Position numbers and translations under genes: made by a program
Part shown: positions 1-11,485 of the stretch, one piece after another
Numbering within the stretch: the first letter of the stretch is position 1
How the letters are laid out: every line of letters begins with the position of its first letter
The notes under the pieces: generated by a model
The model's input: only the letters and a program-made list of their open reading frames with translations
Told to the model about the DNA's origin: nothing
The model's database searches: none
NCBI RefSeq assembly: GCF_033115175.1
Contig: NC_084827.1
Coordinates: 148,297,701 to 148,361,700, forward strand
Length of the DNA stretch: 64,000 nucleotides
From: Lepus europaeus
Taxonomy: Eukaryota; Chordata; Mammalia; Lagomorpha; Leporidae
Reading direction: 5' to 3'

Positions 1-107
1 ATAGCAATTTCCCCTTCAGTACTAATGAATGTCCTGAGAGTTTGACCCTTTCATATTACATATTAAAGTGCCCATCTGTGTGTGTGTGTGTACAGAATCC
101 ATGCATA

Positions 108-240
108 TGCGGGGTCTTTAAAAAGTTCATGTGTAATATATATTATGAAAAAAACTATGTATGGATTTTGAATTTTTTTCACCAAAACAAAGTTATCTTT
201 TAAGTACACTTTTCTATGAACTTTTTGAAGTATCCTCACA
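108..240 (-). mobile_element. mariner-like MITE (short inverted-repeat DNA transposon)
   Basis: A 133-bp element whose ends are imperfect inverted repeats of about 26 bp: the left end contains TTTAAAAAGTTCATG, and the right end read in reverse contains CTTCAAAAAGTTCATAG. It is flanked by TA on both sides (106-107 and 241-242), as expected of mariner/Tc1 target duplication. Related copies lie at 40.77 kb and 53.53 kb. There is no transposase; it is a non-autonomous fossil. The exact family name is not certain. Confidence 0.65.
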
Positions 241-242
241 TA

Positions 243-815
243 TGCATGCATGTGTGCGTGTACCAAGATCTCATAGACTTGGAAGTGACAAAGATTCATC
301 TTGTTCAATTTCATTTGAAAGCTGAAGCTACCAGAGAGCCACCATTAAAAAAAAATAAAAAAAAAAAAATCAACCAGTAATATACCTTCTTGAAAGCAAT
401 CACAGGTCGAAAGCCCAGTGCTGCAAAGGAGCTGATGTTTGGAAAAATGTATAAATGGCTGCTGGTCAATCATGAAAATAGAAAATAACCGAGCAGAATC
501 CATCAAAATAGGTGATGTGTGAAAATGAGAATTTCCCAACTTGGTTCACAAAGGAGCGATTTGAAATGAAAACCCATGAATGCATGAATGAGTGAATGAG
601 TGATTGAAGAGGTGCTTAGGGAGCTAATGTCAACCCAACCTGATCTCAGTAAAGGTTAATTGAGACAAGGCAGCTGTCTCATCTGCTGGGGGGCACAGCC
701 CATATTGAGAGGCTTGGCAGCAGTGCTACTTTGCACAATTTTAAAGTGATCAGAACCAGCTTCAGTGATCTCTGGTTTCAGAAGAGCTCAGCCACAGGGT
801 CACACAGTGCAGAAA
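243..815. other. unique AT-rich sequence, no gene seen
   Basis: Contains an A-rich patch near 345-370 and otherwise nothing I recognise. Short open frames here have no recognisable protein character. Confidence 0.5.
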
Positions 816-1040
816 GCAGCAAGGGGCCACATTGGGTTTTCGGATTGAATCCCAGCTCTGCCACTTGCTGGCTGTGTGACCTTGTCATCCTCTCCTCCTC
901 CACAACTCTAGGGAGGATCGTGTAAACTGAACACAATAATAGGTGCTGCATCATAGAATTGCTCTGCAGATAAAAGGAGGTAATTCACTTAAAATGCCTA
1001 GCACAGTCCCTGGTCACATGGAGGAAATAGATACATTATT
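816..1040 (+). mobile_element. MIR SINE fragment
   Basis: Reads like the ancient mammalian MIR core and 3' region: a stretch resembling 'cccagctctgccacttgctggc', then 'tgtgtgaccttg', a CTC-rich block, and 'tgcctagcacag' near the 3' end. Diverged and without TSD, as expected for its age. Confidence 0.65.
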
Positions 1041-1247
1041 AGCAATTGGCTAAGATGGGAGCTGGGTGCTGAGTATAAAACAGGATCTCTGCCCTTGCAG
1101 GACTCAAAATCTAGTGGGAGACACAAATACCTAAATAGGCAACTACAGCGAAGTCATAGCAAGGACATTTGCAAGGAATCTTGGGGAAAAGGGGAGGGGA
1201 ATGACCAATTAATCTCTCTATTGAGAGTCAGAGGTACTGGGTGCCTG

Positions 1248-1282
1248 TGCCTCTGTGTGTGTGTGCATGTATGTGTGTGTGT
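1248..1282. repeat. (TG)n microsatellite
   Basis: Interrupted TG dinucleotide tract with CATGTA interruptions. The open frames overlapping it on both strands are low-complexity artefacts. Confidence 0.8.
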
Positions 1283-2074
1283 TACTAAATTTGTTGTGAA
1301 GTTACTGCAATCATAACTTACATAAGCTATCAGACTGTACAGCATGCAGTTATATACTACAATCTTTGACATTAGGGGTTAGAGACAACCTCCACCCTAC
1401 CCAGCATATGAGCAGAGCCATGGGCTTGATGAATATCTGTTGATTTACAGATTTTAGTTATTAAAATCTTTCATAAAGAAAGAGGCTCAAATATTATAAT
1501 TTAATGTTTAGTGGGAAAAAAAAGCTTAAAATTATCATGAATGAGAGAAAGCAACTTAGGATCTGCTTTCCTTATGGTCATATCTTTCATTTTGATGTTC
1601 CATTGATTTTGAATGATACCATCATCGGGAATTTGGGAATGAGTGGATTTCAGTTTCAGCACTATTTTACTGACTTCAGAACTTAGTCAAGTTACTAATC
1701 CCTCTCTGGAAATTTATGTAGAAAGTGATGTTTTGTCTGAGTTAAGAGCAGCAATAATGAAGCCAGGATGCCAAATTATAAATCCTGGCTTGCTATCGGT
1801 TAGGAACATCATGGAAGTGAACTAAGTTTTGGGTTCCCCACAAAGCAAGACCTTAAACAAGCATTTGGGTGCAGATAGTATATTTGGGAAGTAATTCTAA
1901 GAAGCACAGTGAGTGAGTAGAAAGAGAATGACAGGAAAGGGGGAAAAGCCCAAAGGGATGTACAGATGAGCAATCTACTGCTGGGGAGATCTGGGTTGGG
2001 GGGTCTCTCTTAAGGGGAGGATTAGGCTGCAGGGTGCCGGCCAAATGATTCATGGGGTCATTTGAAGGCTCAAC
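1283..2074. other. unassigned sequence, possibly old repeat
   Basis: No coding potential seen. The stretch at about 1830-2070 (purine-rich, with AGTGAGTGAGTAG and GGGGTCTCTC) looks like decayed interspersed repeat, but I cannot name a family. Confidence 0.35.
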
Positions 2075-2297
2075 AGCCAGAGCTGTGCTGATCCGAAGCC
2101 AGAAGCAAGGAGCTTCTTGCGGGTCTCCCACGTAGATGCAGTGGCCCAAGGATGTGAGCCATCTTCCATTGCATTCCCAGGGCATAGCAAAGAGCTGGAT
2201 CAAAAGAGGAGCAGCTGGATCTCGAATCGGCACCCATATGGGATGCCAGTGCTTCAGGCTAGGGCGTTAACCCACTGTGCCACAGCACCAGCCCCCA
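2075..2297 (-). mobile_element. C-SINE, older subfamily, 3' truncated
   Basis: The reverse complement shows the lagomorph C-SINE head (GCTGGTGCTGTGGCACAGTG), the 'atcccatatgggtgcc' segment and the 'ggagacc' middle. The CT-rich patch and A-rich tail are not recognisable. Moderately diverged, so older than the GC-rich copies elsewhere in the window. Confidence 0.85.
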
Positions 2298-2780
2298 TAG
2301 GCAAATATTTTAATTCCATTTTCCCACAAACTTTCTAAAGTACCTTATAGAAATTACATTCCTGGGATGACAGAAAATTTTACTATGCCTGCATATTAGG
2401 TCACCTTGTTGTGTCAATATTACATTTATTGGGTTTAATGATGATGCTGTGGGTATTTATGAGAAGATTCTTGCCCTTAGGAAATACACACTCAATTAAT
2501 TACAGGTAAAGAGGAATAATGCCTGCAGCTTATTTTCAAATGGGCAACATACCTGGAGAAAGAGAGAACAAATGTGGCAAAATTTCAACAGTTGGTAAGG
2601 TAAGGGTATATAGGTGTTTTATATATATAATACATATATACTATATATTTATTTAATATATATTGTATACATTTACTTTTACATAAGTGTTAAAATTTTA
2701 AAAATAATATTAGGAATAATATAAAAGGCAGAATCTCTCTCCAAGGATGAATCTACTGTAAGGATTAAGAGCTCCAAAAA
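2298..2780. other. AT-rich spacer with TA-rich tract
   Basis: Mostly unique. Positions about 2612-2700 are a low-complexity TATATA-rich tract. No gene seen. Confidence 0.5.
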
Positions 2781-3040
2781 GGGCAAAAGAGAGAATGGCT
2801 AAGAGCGAGGACTTTGTCCAGGACAAAGTTTGAGCCTGAGCTCAAACCCTGGTTCTCAGGATAGTGCTGGGTGAACTTAATCTTAAGAGACTTACTTTGA
2901 ATGCCTAAGTTTCCTCAGCTTCCAGCTAGAATTAGCAAAGGTCCTGCATGAGATTATGGTGAAGATCATTTAGGACTAGGAATGTTTAGGATTAGGTTCA
3001 ACTGCACTGAGAAGGGTGCCAGGCAATTTTGTAGCAAGTG
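2781..3040 (+). mobile_element. probable MIR fragment
   Basis: Weak match to MIR layout: 'ctcaaaccctggttctc', a diverged 'gacttactttgaatgcctaagtttcctcagc' type block, then 'gggtgccaggcaa' near the 3' end. Highly diverged, so low confidence. Confidence 0.4.
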
Positions 3041-3599
3041 TTACATGTTATCATCATCACAGACACAAGTGGACAGATAAGCCTCAAACGTTTCCAACTG
3101 AACTAGAAATTATATTAGCACCTTGTCATTATCTCATTCATATGCTGGGGTTGCTAAATACAATTTATCAGCACAATAAGCTTTTAAAGCTTTCTCTGAG
3201 CCCTTGACCTATCTGGGACAGGAGCAGTGTGGCACCAAGCAGCAAGCTGGGATGCAGTAAGGAGAGGAGAGGATAGTGTGGTCCAGCACCAGTAATGACA
3301 ATAGGGATGTATGCCCAACACAAGTCAGAAATAGGGGATCCAACTATGAGAAAGCAGGTGCTTAAAGGACCAAGGAGACGCTGGACCACTGAGCAAAATC
3401 CAGGTTTATATTGGAGTGGGAGAGTTGGAGCTTAGTTATTGGAAATGTCACCAGCAGCTGAGGGCTTGGTCAAAAAAGAGCAAGGTAGACAGTGCAGCTA
3501 TAGGAAAGCAAGGAGAATGGCTATTACTGTGTTAAGTTTCCCAGGCTTACACTACACCTATCTGGGAAGGGGCATTGTCCCAGGAGAAGCAGGAGGGTA

Positions 3600-3920
3600 A
3601 AGCAGACAGCTCAAGTCACAAAGCTTGCTCCAGTCCTAGCTCTGCTATTCACTCTACGAGAGACCTTAGGCAGGTTATGGTCATTCTCTAAGCCTGGACT
3701 TCTTCATTTATGGAAATGAACCCACACATCCCTTCTAATACTGTAGAGACAAGGTGGTTGAGAGTACAGACACTGGAATCAGACAGCTGATTTCCCTCAA
3801 CTACAATGTGATTGTGGGCAAATCACATAGGGAAATAATTGTATTTCTTTCTTAGAGGTGTTATCAAAATTAAACGAAATAAATCATCAGCTAAGTGTCA
3901 GGGATGGGGTAGCACTTACA
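3600..3920 (+). mobile_element. two MIR fragments in tandem
   Basis: The first (about 3620-3720) has 'ctagctctgctattcac' then 'gagaccttaggcag' and 'aagcctggacttcttcatttatg'. The second (about 3740-3920) has 'cactggaatcagacag', 'gtgattgtgggcaaatca' and 'taagtgtcaggg'. Both follow the MIR order of sequence blocks and both are old. Confidence 0.55.
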
Positions 3921-3965
3921 ATTAGTTTCAGCTACAAATAACTAATACGCAATAAACAGTTGTGA

Positions 3966-4262
3966 CTTTTTGAGAGGTAGAGAGGTAAGAGGAGGGTTAA
4001 GGGGAGCACTCCAGTCACTTGGTACATTCCCCATATGCCTACCATGGCAGGTACAAGGCCAGGCCAACGCTAGAAGCCAGGAACCCAATCTAGGTCTCCC
4101 ATGCTGGAGACAGGAACTTTATTACTTGGGACATCATTGCCGATTTCCAGAGTCTGTGTTGGCAGGAAGCTGGAGACCTGAGCCAGAGACAGAAATTGAA
4201 CCCAAGTACTTCATCATGGGACATGGGCGCCTTAGCTGGCATCTTAACCTGTTATGGCAAAT
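3966..4262 (-). mobile_element. C-SINE, old diverged subfamily
   Basis: On the minus strand it carries the old C-SINE motifs: 'gacatgggcgcc' near the head and 'caggaagctgga' in the middle, then a decayed 3' end. The open frame across it is incidental. Confidence 0.65.
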
Positions 4263-5886
4263 AACTATACAAATAGCAGGTTAAGGTGGATGTTTATTTC
4301 TCTCCAAGATTCAAGAATTCCTTGGTGTCAAATCAAAGATCATATGGAATTCTGCAGTGTTGGGAACTTTCTACCTTGTCACTCCATACTGACTGGCTGC
4401 CTCTTCCAAGATCACCATGGTCCAGTGTGTACACTGGAAATGCTTTCCTTATTTGGAGCAGGCATCAACAGAAAACCAGGGTATTTATTACTAAAGGAAG
4501 ACAAAAAGGAATCAATAGTGTGGACAACTAGTAGTTTATGTCACAACTCTTAATAAGTGCTGACTTCTATGTGTAGTATTTTTATTTCAGTATTGTTTGT
4601 ATGAGTAAGAATTAAATGGCTCTACTAGCTCAAGTTAAAGGGATTAAAGATAATAACCCAAAATTACTACAAACTGATTTCCATTGAGGTTTTGCTTTCA
4701 TCCCAGACACTGGGGAGTTTAGGGATAGAGAAATAAGTACCACTGTGGCATCTGATTTCATATTCTAACAATGTGTAAGAAAGATGGATTATGTCCTAAA
4801 ATGATTGAGAAGCTGTGGTTTGGTTGATGAACTAAAGATGATATAGAAGAGAAATCAAGCAACATTAAGGCTCTTAAATGTCTAGGAATAGTACATTTAT
4901 TTTAATAGCACAAAATGAAAATCAATTCCAATTTCAAATGAAGAATATATATGTCTTGAAATTAAGCGCTCTTAAAATGTTTACACTCCATTTTGGCTCT
5001 AAAAAGATGAAAAACATCAAGGGGAGTATGTGATATAATAACAGCTGTATTAAAAATGTGAAACTATACTGCAGGATGAATTTGTAAATTGTCATCATAC
5101 AACCCAACAAGCAACCTAATAAACTAGAGATTAGAGAACAGAGAAACAAACAATAAAATACATCCCTCAAAAGATAAATTTTTTAAAAAGTGACAAAATA
5201 TTGAATATGGATATTCAGATTACCTCTTGACATGTCACACTTGATGTTATTTTAACTTTTCACTGGGAACATGTACGTGATTAAAACTCTGATAGCAAGC
5301 GTCCCCAGAGATGTAACAGATCCCTGAACTTTTTCTTTTTACCTTTTAAATTTCCTAATCTTCAATCATCGTGATATAATTTTATGGCATGTTTAATCAT
5401 TTCTCATCAGTCCCCTCTTCTGCTTGAGCTGGGTAAATGCAGTAAGAATGTTTGTAGGAAGCCACTCCCTCTGCACAGCCCTCCTGCTCATCCACCTGGC
5501 AGGGGATTAACATGCCATTCAGAGAACACAAGGAACACAGGGAAACATCAGCATAATTAAATAACACCATCAGCCTCCTCAGTGCGCTCCCAACTGTGCT
5601 GCTCCACATGAAAGCGTTTTTAAATATAGATCACCTAGGGGTCTCCTGTGCAAGTCTAGCTTTCCTCCCTCGCATTCCATCAGAGGAGCTGGAGTAGGAA
5701 GTAGTGTTTGGTGGCAGACACCCCAGTTGCTTTTCTCTTTCTATAATTTTATGCTCATTTTCAAAAATATCCAGCTATCATTTATGTATACATAATGTTA
5801 ACATCTGTGTGGAAAGCAGAAAACTCACCTAGGTGAGTTGAATAGTGAGTCTAATCACCTATGAGAAATCAAATATTTGATTTCTG
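4263..5886. other. 1.6 kb unique AT-rich DNA
   Basis: No exon-like reading frame, RNA gene or young repeat recognised. Short frames (up to about 100 codons near 4254-4553) lack any recognisable protein features. Confidence 0.5.
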
Positions 5887-6082
5887 CTTGGGCCCCTTGC
5901 ACCCATGTGGGAGACCCAGAAGTAGCTCCTGGCTCCTGGCTTTGCCCTGGTCCAGACCTGGCTGCTGTGGCCATTGGGTTGTGAAGCAACTGATGGAAGC
6001 CTTCTCTTTCTTCCTGTCTCTCCCTCTCTCTCTCTCTCCAGTTCTGCCTTTCAAATAAATAAAATAATTATTTAAAAAAGAT
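5887..6082 (+). mobile_element. C-SINE, 5' truncated
   Basis: Starts within the middle of the SINE ('gggcccc..gcacccatgtggga') and runs through the CT patch and the 'ctttcaaataaataaaat' tail. Roughly the first half of the element, including the Pol III promoter boxes, is missing. Confidence 0.85.
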
Positions 6083-6377
6083 ACAGTACTTTAACCACTC
6101 TTCTGTTCCCATTCTCCAATTTCCTGTTGAGTCTTTCATTGACTAAAGCCAACTGGAAGGCAGAGAACAGTGAATTTGATGTAGTGCACTCAACATGGAA
6201 GCACGGAGGATAGTTTAGGAGTGGCCATATTACTATATGTAATATGAGTATAATAATCTAGTTTTTATCAATTTGACTTGAATATGCTGGTCCATGCAAT
6301 GACACTTAATTGACAGGAAAATAATAATGAGGAAGGAAAATGCAAGTGTGCTTCAAGAGGTTCATAGATAAATAGAA

Positions 6378-6695
6378 TTACTGTGCATTTGCACAGTAGT
6401 CACTGAGTAGCACTGCATGAGACCCTTGTATCCCATACTGGAGTGCCTGGGTTGAGTCTCAGTTACTCTGCTTCCAATCCAGCTTCCTGCTAATGTACAC
6501 CCTGGTGGGCAGCAGTGATGGCTCAAGTACTTGGGTCTCTGCCACCCACGTGGGATACTCAGATTATATTCTAGGCTCTTGGCTTCAGGAACTGTTGTGG
6601 GCATTTAGAGAGCATACCAGTGTTTGCTTGCTCTCTCTCTCTCTCTCTCTCTCTCTGGTTTTCAAATAAAAATAAAAAGCAATAAATAAAAACTT
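6378..6695 (+). mobile_element. C-SINE, old diverged subfamily
   Basis: Plus-strand old-type C-SINE: 'cttgtatcccatactggagtgcc', 'agcttcctgctaatg', 'ggcagcagtgatggctcaagta', a pure CT tract of about 32 bp at about 6628-6656, then the 'tttcaaataaaaataaaa' tail. Confidence 0.8.
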
Positions 6696-7304
6696 ATCAA
6701 AAGAAAAATAGAATTAAAATACAAGTTTATTCTGGTACAAGATTTTGGAAATGAATGCATAATTTTTTCATAATATATTTTCCTAGAACTTTTAAAGACC
6801 CGTCCTACGCAGTATAGCAATGATATCACCTTACTTTCATAGAACACTTTATACTTTCACAAGGTGTCCACCCACAGATCTCACTGGTCTCAGGAATAGT
6901 TGGACAAACTATGAGGAGCTTAGGTTGCTTTATAAATGAATACATATTGGTTAATTGTTCATCTCATTGGACTGCTTTATTCAGTTATTTTAGTAGGAGA
7001 TATTGAAAGCCTGCTGTCCAGGCTTGGGGCTAGCTGTGAATGAGAGGAAGGATCTGTTTCATATCGAAGCCTCTGTTGAACTTCAGCCCATTTCCCTGGC
7101 AGGAAGGAAACTTGACCCAGTTACCACCATCCAGAGCTATTTCTCCAACCAGGGACTCACTATGAAGTCTGCAGAGATGCTGATGGCTCACCTTTTCCCT
7201 TTGGACTCTTCTAAGACCTCTGCTTGGTTTTCAGTTTCGCCTCATCCTATCTTGCTGATGTTAAAAGCGGGAAGTGTGCAAACATCAAGTTAAGATCAAA
7301 TGTA
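6696..7304. other. unique spacer
   Basis: No gene, RNA or repeat recognised. Confidence 0.45.
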
Positions 7305-7317
7305 GCGATTGTTTTCT

Positions 7318-7768
7318 TCTTTTTTTTTTAAAATTAAACTTTTATTTAATGAATATAAATTTCCAAAGTACTGCTTATGGGTTACAATGGCTTCCCCCTC
7401 CCAAAACTTCCCTCCCACCCGCAACCCTCCCCTTTCCCGCTCCCTCTCCCCTTCCAATCACATCATGATTCATTTTCAATTCTCTTTATATACAGAAGAT
7501 CAAGTTTAGTATATATTAGGTAACGATTTCAACAGTTTCCCACCATATAGCATCACATAGTGAGAAAAAAAAATACTGTTGGAGTACTAGTTATAGCATT
7601 AAATAAGAGTGTACAGCACATTAAAGACAGAGATCCTACATAATATTTTTTTTAAAAAATTAATTAATTTTCTATGCCATTTCCAATTTAACACCAGGTT
7701 TTGTTTTTTTTTTTTTTTTCATTTCCAATTATCTTTATATAGAGAAGATTTTTACACTTTGTGTTTCT
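7318..7768 (-). mobile_element. L1 3'-UTR fragment with perfect TSD and micro-inverted 5' end
   Basis: A 451-bp minus-strand L1 3' end. Its polypyrimidine-rich segment (about 7390-7460) and the block ending 'tacagaagatc' match the 3' UTR of the large L1 at 54.25 kb. It is flanked by a perfect 13-bp TSD, GCGATTGTTTTCT, at 7305-7317 and 7769-7781. The last ~20 bp before the right TSD (about 7749-7768) is the reverse complement of L1 3'-UTR sequence found at about 59625-59645, so the 5' end is a tiny twin-priming inversion. No coding sequence is present. Confidence 0.92.
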
Positions 7769-7868
7769 GCGATTGTTTTCTCATTTTATTCCTTCCAAAA
7801 GAGTGGTATCGGGGTTTGTTGTGTTATTTTTTCCCAATATTTTCAATTTGTTAAATATCAATGCTATC

Positions 7869-8182
7869 CCGCCTTGCGGCGCCGGCACACCGGGTTCTAG
7901 TCCCGGTCGGGGCACCGATCCTGTCCCGGTTGCCCCTCTTCCAGGCCAGCTCTCTGCTGTGGCCAGGGAGTGCAGTGGAGGATGGCCCAAGTGCTTGGGC
8001 CCTGCACCCCATGGGAGACCAGGAGAAGCACCTGGCTCCTGCCATCGGAACAGCGCGATGCGCCGGCCGCAGCGCGCCTATCGCGGCGGCCATTGGAGGG
8101 TGAACCAACGGCAAAAAGGAAGACCTTTCTCTCTGTCTCTCTCTCTCACTATCCACTCTGCCTGTCAAAAAATTTAAAAAAA
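7869..8182 (+). mobile_element. young C-SINE, 5' truncated
   Basis: GC-rich young C-SINE lacking about the first 36 bp (including the A box), but retaining the B-box-like GGTTCTAGTCC. It ends in CT patch, 'cctgtcaaaaaa' and an A-rich tail. A perfect 16-bp TSD (AAATATCAATGCTATC) lies at 7853-7868 and 8183-8198. The 138-codon open frame across it is SINE-derived and not a gene. Confidence 0.95.
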
Positions 8183-8229
8183 AAATATCAATGCTATCTT
8201 TGCTGAAATAGTTGCTAGGTGAATTAAAA

Positions 8230-8450
8230 AGAACCTGGGACTTAGAGCCAGCAGATCAGAGTGCTGAGACCTGAGCCTGCCATGGAATAGTTCTTAAAAT
8301 AGTTCAATAAATCTTTTGATCTTCTTGAGACCCCAGTTTTTCATCTATAAAATTATAATAATATTAAAAGAGCAAGATTGCTACATGTATTAAATGAGGT
8401 AGTACATATGAAAGTTTTTGTTAAAACTATACAGACTTAAATCTTAGTTA
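8230..8450 (+). mobile_element. probable MIR fragment
   Basis: Resembles MIR blocks: 'gacttagagccagcagatca', a diverged middle, and 'gaccccagtttttcatctataaaat' near the 3' side. Confidence 0.5.
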
Positions 8451-8642
8451 CTATTATAAGAATTGGCTGGTGAATTCAATGAATATTAAAATATTTTGCT
8501 GCCAAAATTTTGGATATTAAGAAAGATCCAATTAATTTTATTTTTAATCTGAATGCTTGGCATCATGTAGACATTACCAGAGAATATTTTTAAGACTTTA
8601 TTTTTTAAATTTCTATTCAAAACTTTAGAAAATTTTTATTAT

Positions 8643-8673
8643 AAGATTTATCTATTTATTTGAAAGGCACAGT

Positions 8674-8707
<34 letters not shown>

Positions 8708-8932
8708 TCTTTCATCTGCTGGCTCACTCCCCAAATGGCTCCAACAGCCAGAGCTGGGCTAATCCAAAGCCAGGAACCTGGAGATTCTTCCAGGTCTCCC
8801 ACATGGGTGCAGGGTCCCAAGCACTTTGGCCATCTTTTGCTGCTATTCTAGGAGCATTAGCAAGGAGCTGGATCAGATGTGAGCCAGAACTCAAATCAGT
8901 ACTTTACATGCTATGCCACAGCACTGACCCCA
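8643..8932 (-). mobile_element. C-SINE, older subfamily, full length
   Basis: Minus-strand C-SINE with the 'gatttatctatttatttgaaag' tail, a GA tract of about 26 bp (the CT patch in reverse), then 'ctgctggctcactccccaaatggc' and a head ending in 'gccacagcactgacccc'. It lies 20 bp from an opposite-strand SINE. Confidence 0.88.
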
Positions 8933-8954
8933 ACTTTTAACATTTTTATACAGA

Positions 8955-9225
8955 AGCCAGCTTTGGTTGTAGCAGGTTATACCCCTGCCTATTATGCAGG
9001 CATCCCTTATAGGTGCTGGTTCACGTCCTGGCTGCTCCAGTTCCACTCCAGCTCCTTTCTAAAGGCCTGGGAAAAATCAGCAGAACATGGTCCAAATGTT
9101 TGGGCCCCTTCCACCCTCATGGGAGACTCAGATGATGTTCCAGGCTCCTAGCTTCAACTTGGCCCAGCCCTGACACAGCCCTGACCCTTGCACCCATCTG
9201 GGGAGTGAACCAGTAGAAGGAAAAT

Positions 9226-9256
<31 letters not shown>

Positions 9257-9312
9257 GCTTCTCTCTCTCTCCATCTCTGTAACTCTTTCAAATAAATAAA
9301 GAAATCTCAAAA
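8955..9312 (+). mobile_element. C-SINE, older subfamily
   Basis: Plus-strand C-SINE with the recognisable 'tgcctattatgcaggcatccc' head, 'ggagactcagatgatgttcc' middle, long CT patch (about 9223-9275) and 'ctttcaaataaataaag' tail. With the preceding minus-strand SINE it forms a near inverted pair, which could fold in RNA. Confidence 0.85.
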
Positions 9313-10965
9313 ATTTTCTGCAATTGCATTTCCTTTTGAAGGAAGCAAGTTCTAGATTCAAAAAGAACATTTCTCAGAGATTTTGCTCGAATTTAACTGA
9401 TCCTCTTGAAGAGTTCAGCTATGCCTTCAGGTTTCCCCTGTCTGGATCCTGCCTTTTAATATAATTATACAGAGGATTTGGGAACATGCCTGTCCCATCA
9501 ACCTGCTTCTTTGTAGAATCCTCCAGAGATAATGGCTTCAGATTATCCAGGCATGAAGGTACTTTATAGTTGAGTGACCTTGAGAAAGTACTTAACCTCT
9601 TTGAGTCTCAACTGCCTCATCTGTGAAGCAGATAGTTATTATTTATTTGGCACCTACCCCCAAACAAAGCCCATGCTCCTTTCTCTCTGCTCTGGGAGTC
9701 CAACCCTTACAGATAGCATCAGTGACGTTTGCTTGGGTTTTGCAAATGGGAAAGCAGTTTGCAGATGACAGAGGTAAGGGTGAGGGAAAAACAGAAAGAG
9801 TGTGCCCTGCCTAGAAACACTGCAGATCTGCCATTGGCCACAACTCTGCACACTCTGGTGGTGGCTTCTCCTCTGTGGAGTTAGCAATCCCTGGGCTCTA
9901 GTAATACTGTTCCTCCCCTTACCTCTTCAGTCCTCTGGCTATTCAGCAATACCTCAACCATCCCTATCAGTTTCCGTAACCCTGCCATACATAGTCTCTG
10001 CTCAACAGTCCTAGTGATTATATTTGCACATCCTTCATCTATCCTGCTGGGACTCTAACCGAACAGGGGTTAAGAATAATAGAGTCTTTCTCAGATTGTA
10101 AATTGAAAATTAGCAAATAATATAGGTGGAACACTTAGAGCCAGCACTGAAACATCAGAACTTAATAAACACCAGCTGTTGTCATCTTGCTCTCCACTCA
10201 TCCTTGAAGTCCTAATTTCTGACTTGCTTCTACCTCATTCTAGAAACCAGCCACCAGCTCCCTTTCCTCATATCTGTTTCTCCTGCCCCACCCAACCCCA
10301 GCTCCTGAAATTCCAGTTTCCAGATTGTCAAGTAGGGACTTTGGACAAGATCAAATATTCCTTGAAATAGTTTATTCACACTGTTAGGCAAAATCAATCT
10401 AAGAAATTACCCATACAACTAGAAAATGCATTGAATGACAATATCATTAACTCTCATTCATGAATTATGGCTTTAGAATATGTATGCAGCAGAGTAATTT
10501 TTAGAGAAATACATGAAAAAGTGATTGCTAATCTCTAATCAGGAGATTCATCCTCAGTAACTCATAAAGGGAGGATAATAACAGACCAAAAAAGGCAATG
10601 GTGGTAAATTTCAGTCTGTCACAGTAATTGGGAAGGTTCATGAAATACCAATGAAGTCCAGTTTTAAAAATAGTTATTGGAAGTTTGAGGTTTGTGAGAA
10701 ATGGATAAACAAATATAAAATTTTCATTTTGACAGAGTATAAACTCTGCCTTTAAAAATTAGTAATGAAGTTTAGAATGCTGTAGGGAAATATAGCCAAA
10801 ATAATGAGTTTTAAGAGCAAATGTTTCAGTGAGATTATTTCCAACCTAGTCAGTCATAGGGGTGATTTTCATACAGACATTTTGATACTGAATCAATCTA
10901 GAATTTGTTAAAAAATACAGAGTGCCTTCAAGTTAGGGGATTAGGGACTTGAATGGAGGTGAGAT
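9313..10965. other. mostly unique DNA with a MIR fragment
   Basis: A MIR piece is visible at about 9556-9660 ('gagtgaccttgagaaagtac' then 'tgagtctcaactgcctcatc'). The rest, including C-rich 10180-10320, has no recognisable gene. Confidence 0.5.
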
Positions 10966-11485
10966 GGTTAGGATTCTCCAGAGAAGCAGAATTAAGAGGA
11001 GATTTATTATGGGAATTGGCTCAGTCAATTAAAGGTGATTAGAAGGTCCAGAACCCACTGTCTGCAATTGGAGAACCAGGAAAACTGGTTCTCCAATTTT
11101 TGGCCCAAAAGTCTGAGAACCGGAGAAGTTTATGATACAACTCACAACCTAAGGCCAAAGGCCCAAGAACAGGCGAAGCTGCCAGTCTAAGTCCCAGAGT
11201 CTGAAAACTTAAGAACCAGGAAAGAATGAATGTCCCAGTTCAAGGAGAGAGAGAGAGAGAGAGAGAGAGATAAAGGATTTTCCCTTTCTATACATTTTTG
11301 TTCTATTGGTGTCATGAACAGGTTTGATGATGGGTACTGATCTTTTTTTTTTAGTTAACCTGTCCAAATGTTAATATCTTCTAGAAATGGCCTTGCAGGC
11401 GCACTCAGAAATAATGCTTTCCAGCTATCTGGGCATTCCTTAGCCCAATCAAATTGACACATATAATAACTATCACCAGGAAGAA
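10966..11485 (-). mobile_element. ancient LTR-like interspersed repeat
   Basis: About 520 bp bounded by 'ggattctccagagaagcaga' at the left and 'caaattgacacatataata' at the right. These are end motifs of a common ancient mammalian repeat that begins TGTGATGGTTAAT and carries an AATAAATCTC signal when read in reverse. An internal GA tract at about 11249-11270 is secondary. I do not assign a family name. No internal genes. Confidence 0.6.

Noticed and set aside
1853-2233. 126-codon minus-strand open frame
   Set aside because: Overlaps an old SINE and decayed sequence; no recognisable domain.
7761-8177. 138-codon open frame at 7.8-8.2 kb and similar 60-170 codon frames at 20.2, 30.5, 37.4, 42.5, 43.1 and 59.8 kb
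   Set aside because: All lie across young GC-rich C-SINE copies and share the same SINE-derived peptides; they are not genes.
8680-8706. CRISPR-like or other regular spaced array
   Set aside because: Short tandem GA/CT tracts belong to SINE patches; no spaced direct repeats exist in the window.
10966-11485. Endogenous retrovirus
   Set aside because: Only an LTR-like solitary repeat is seen; no gag, pol or env sequence was found anywhere in the window.
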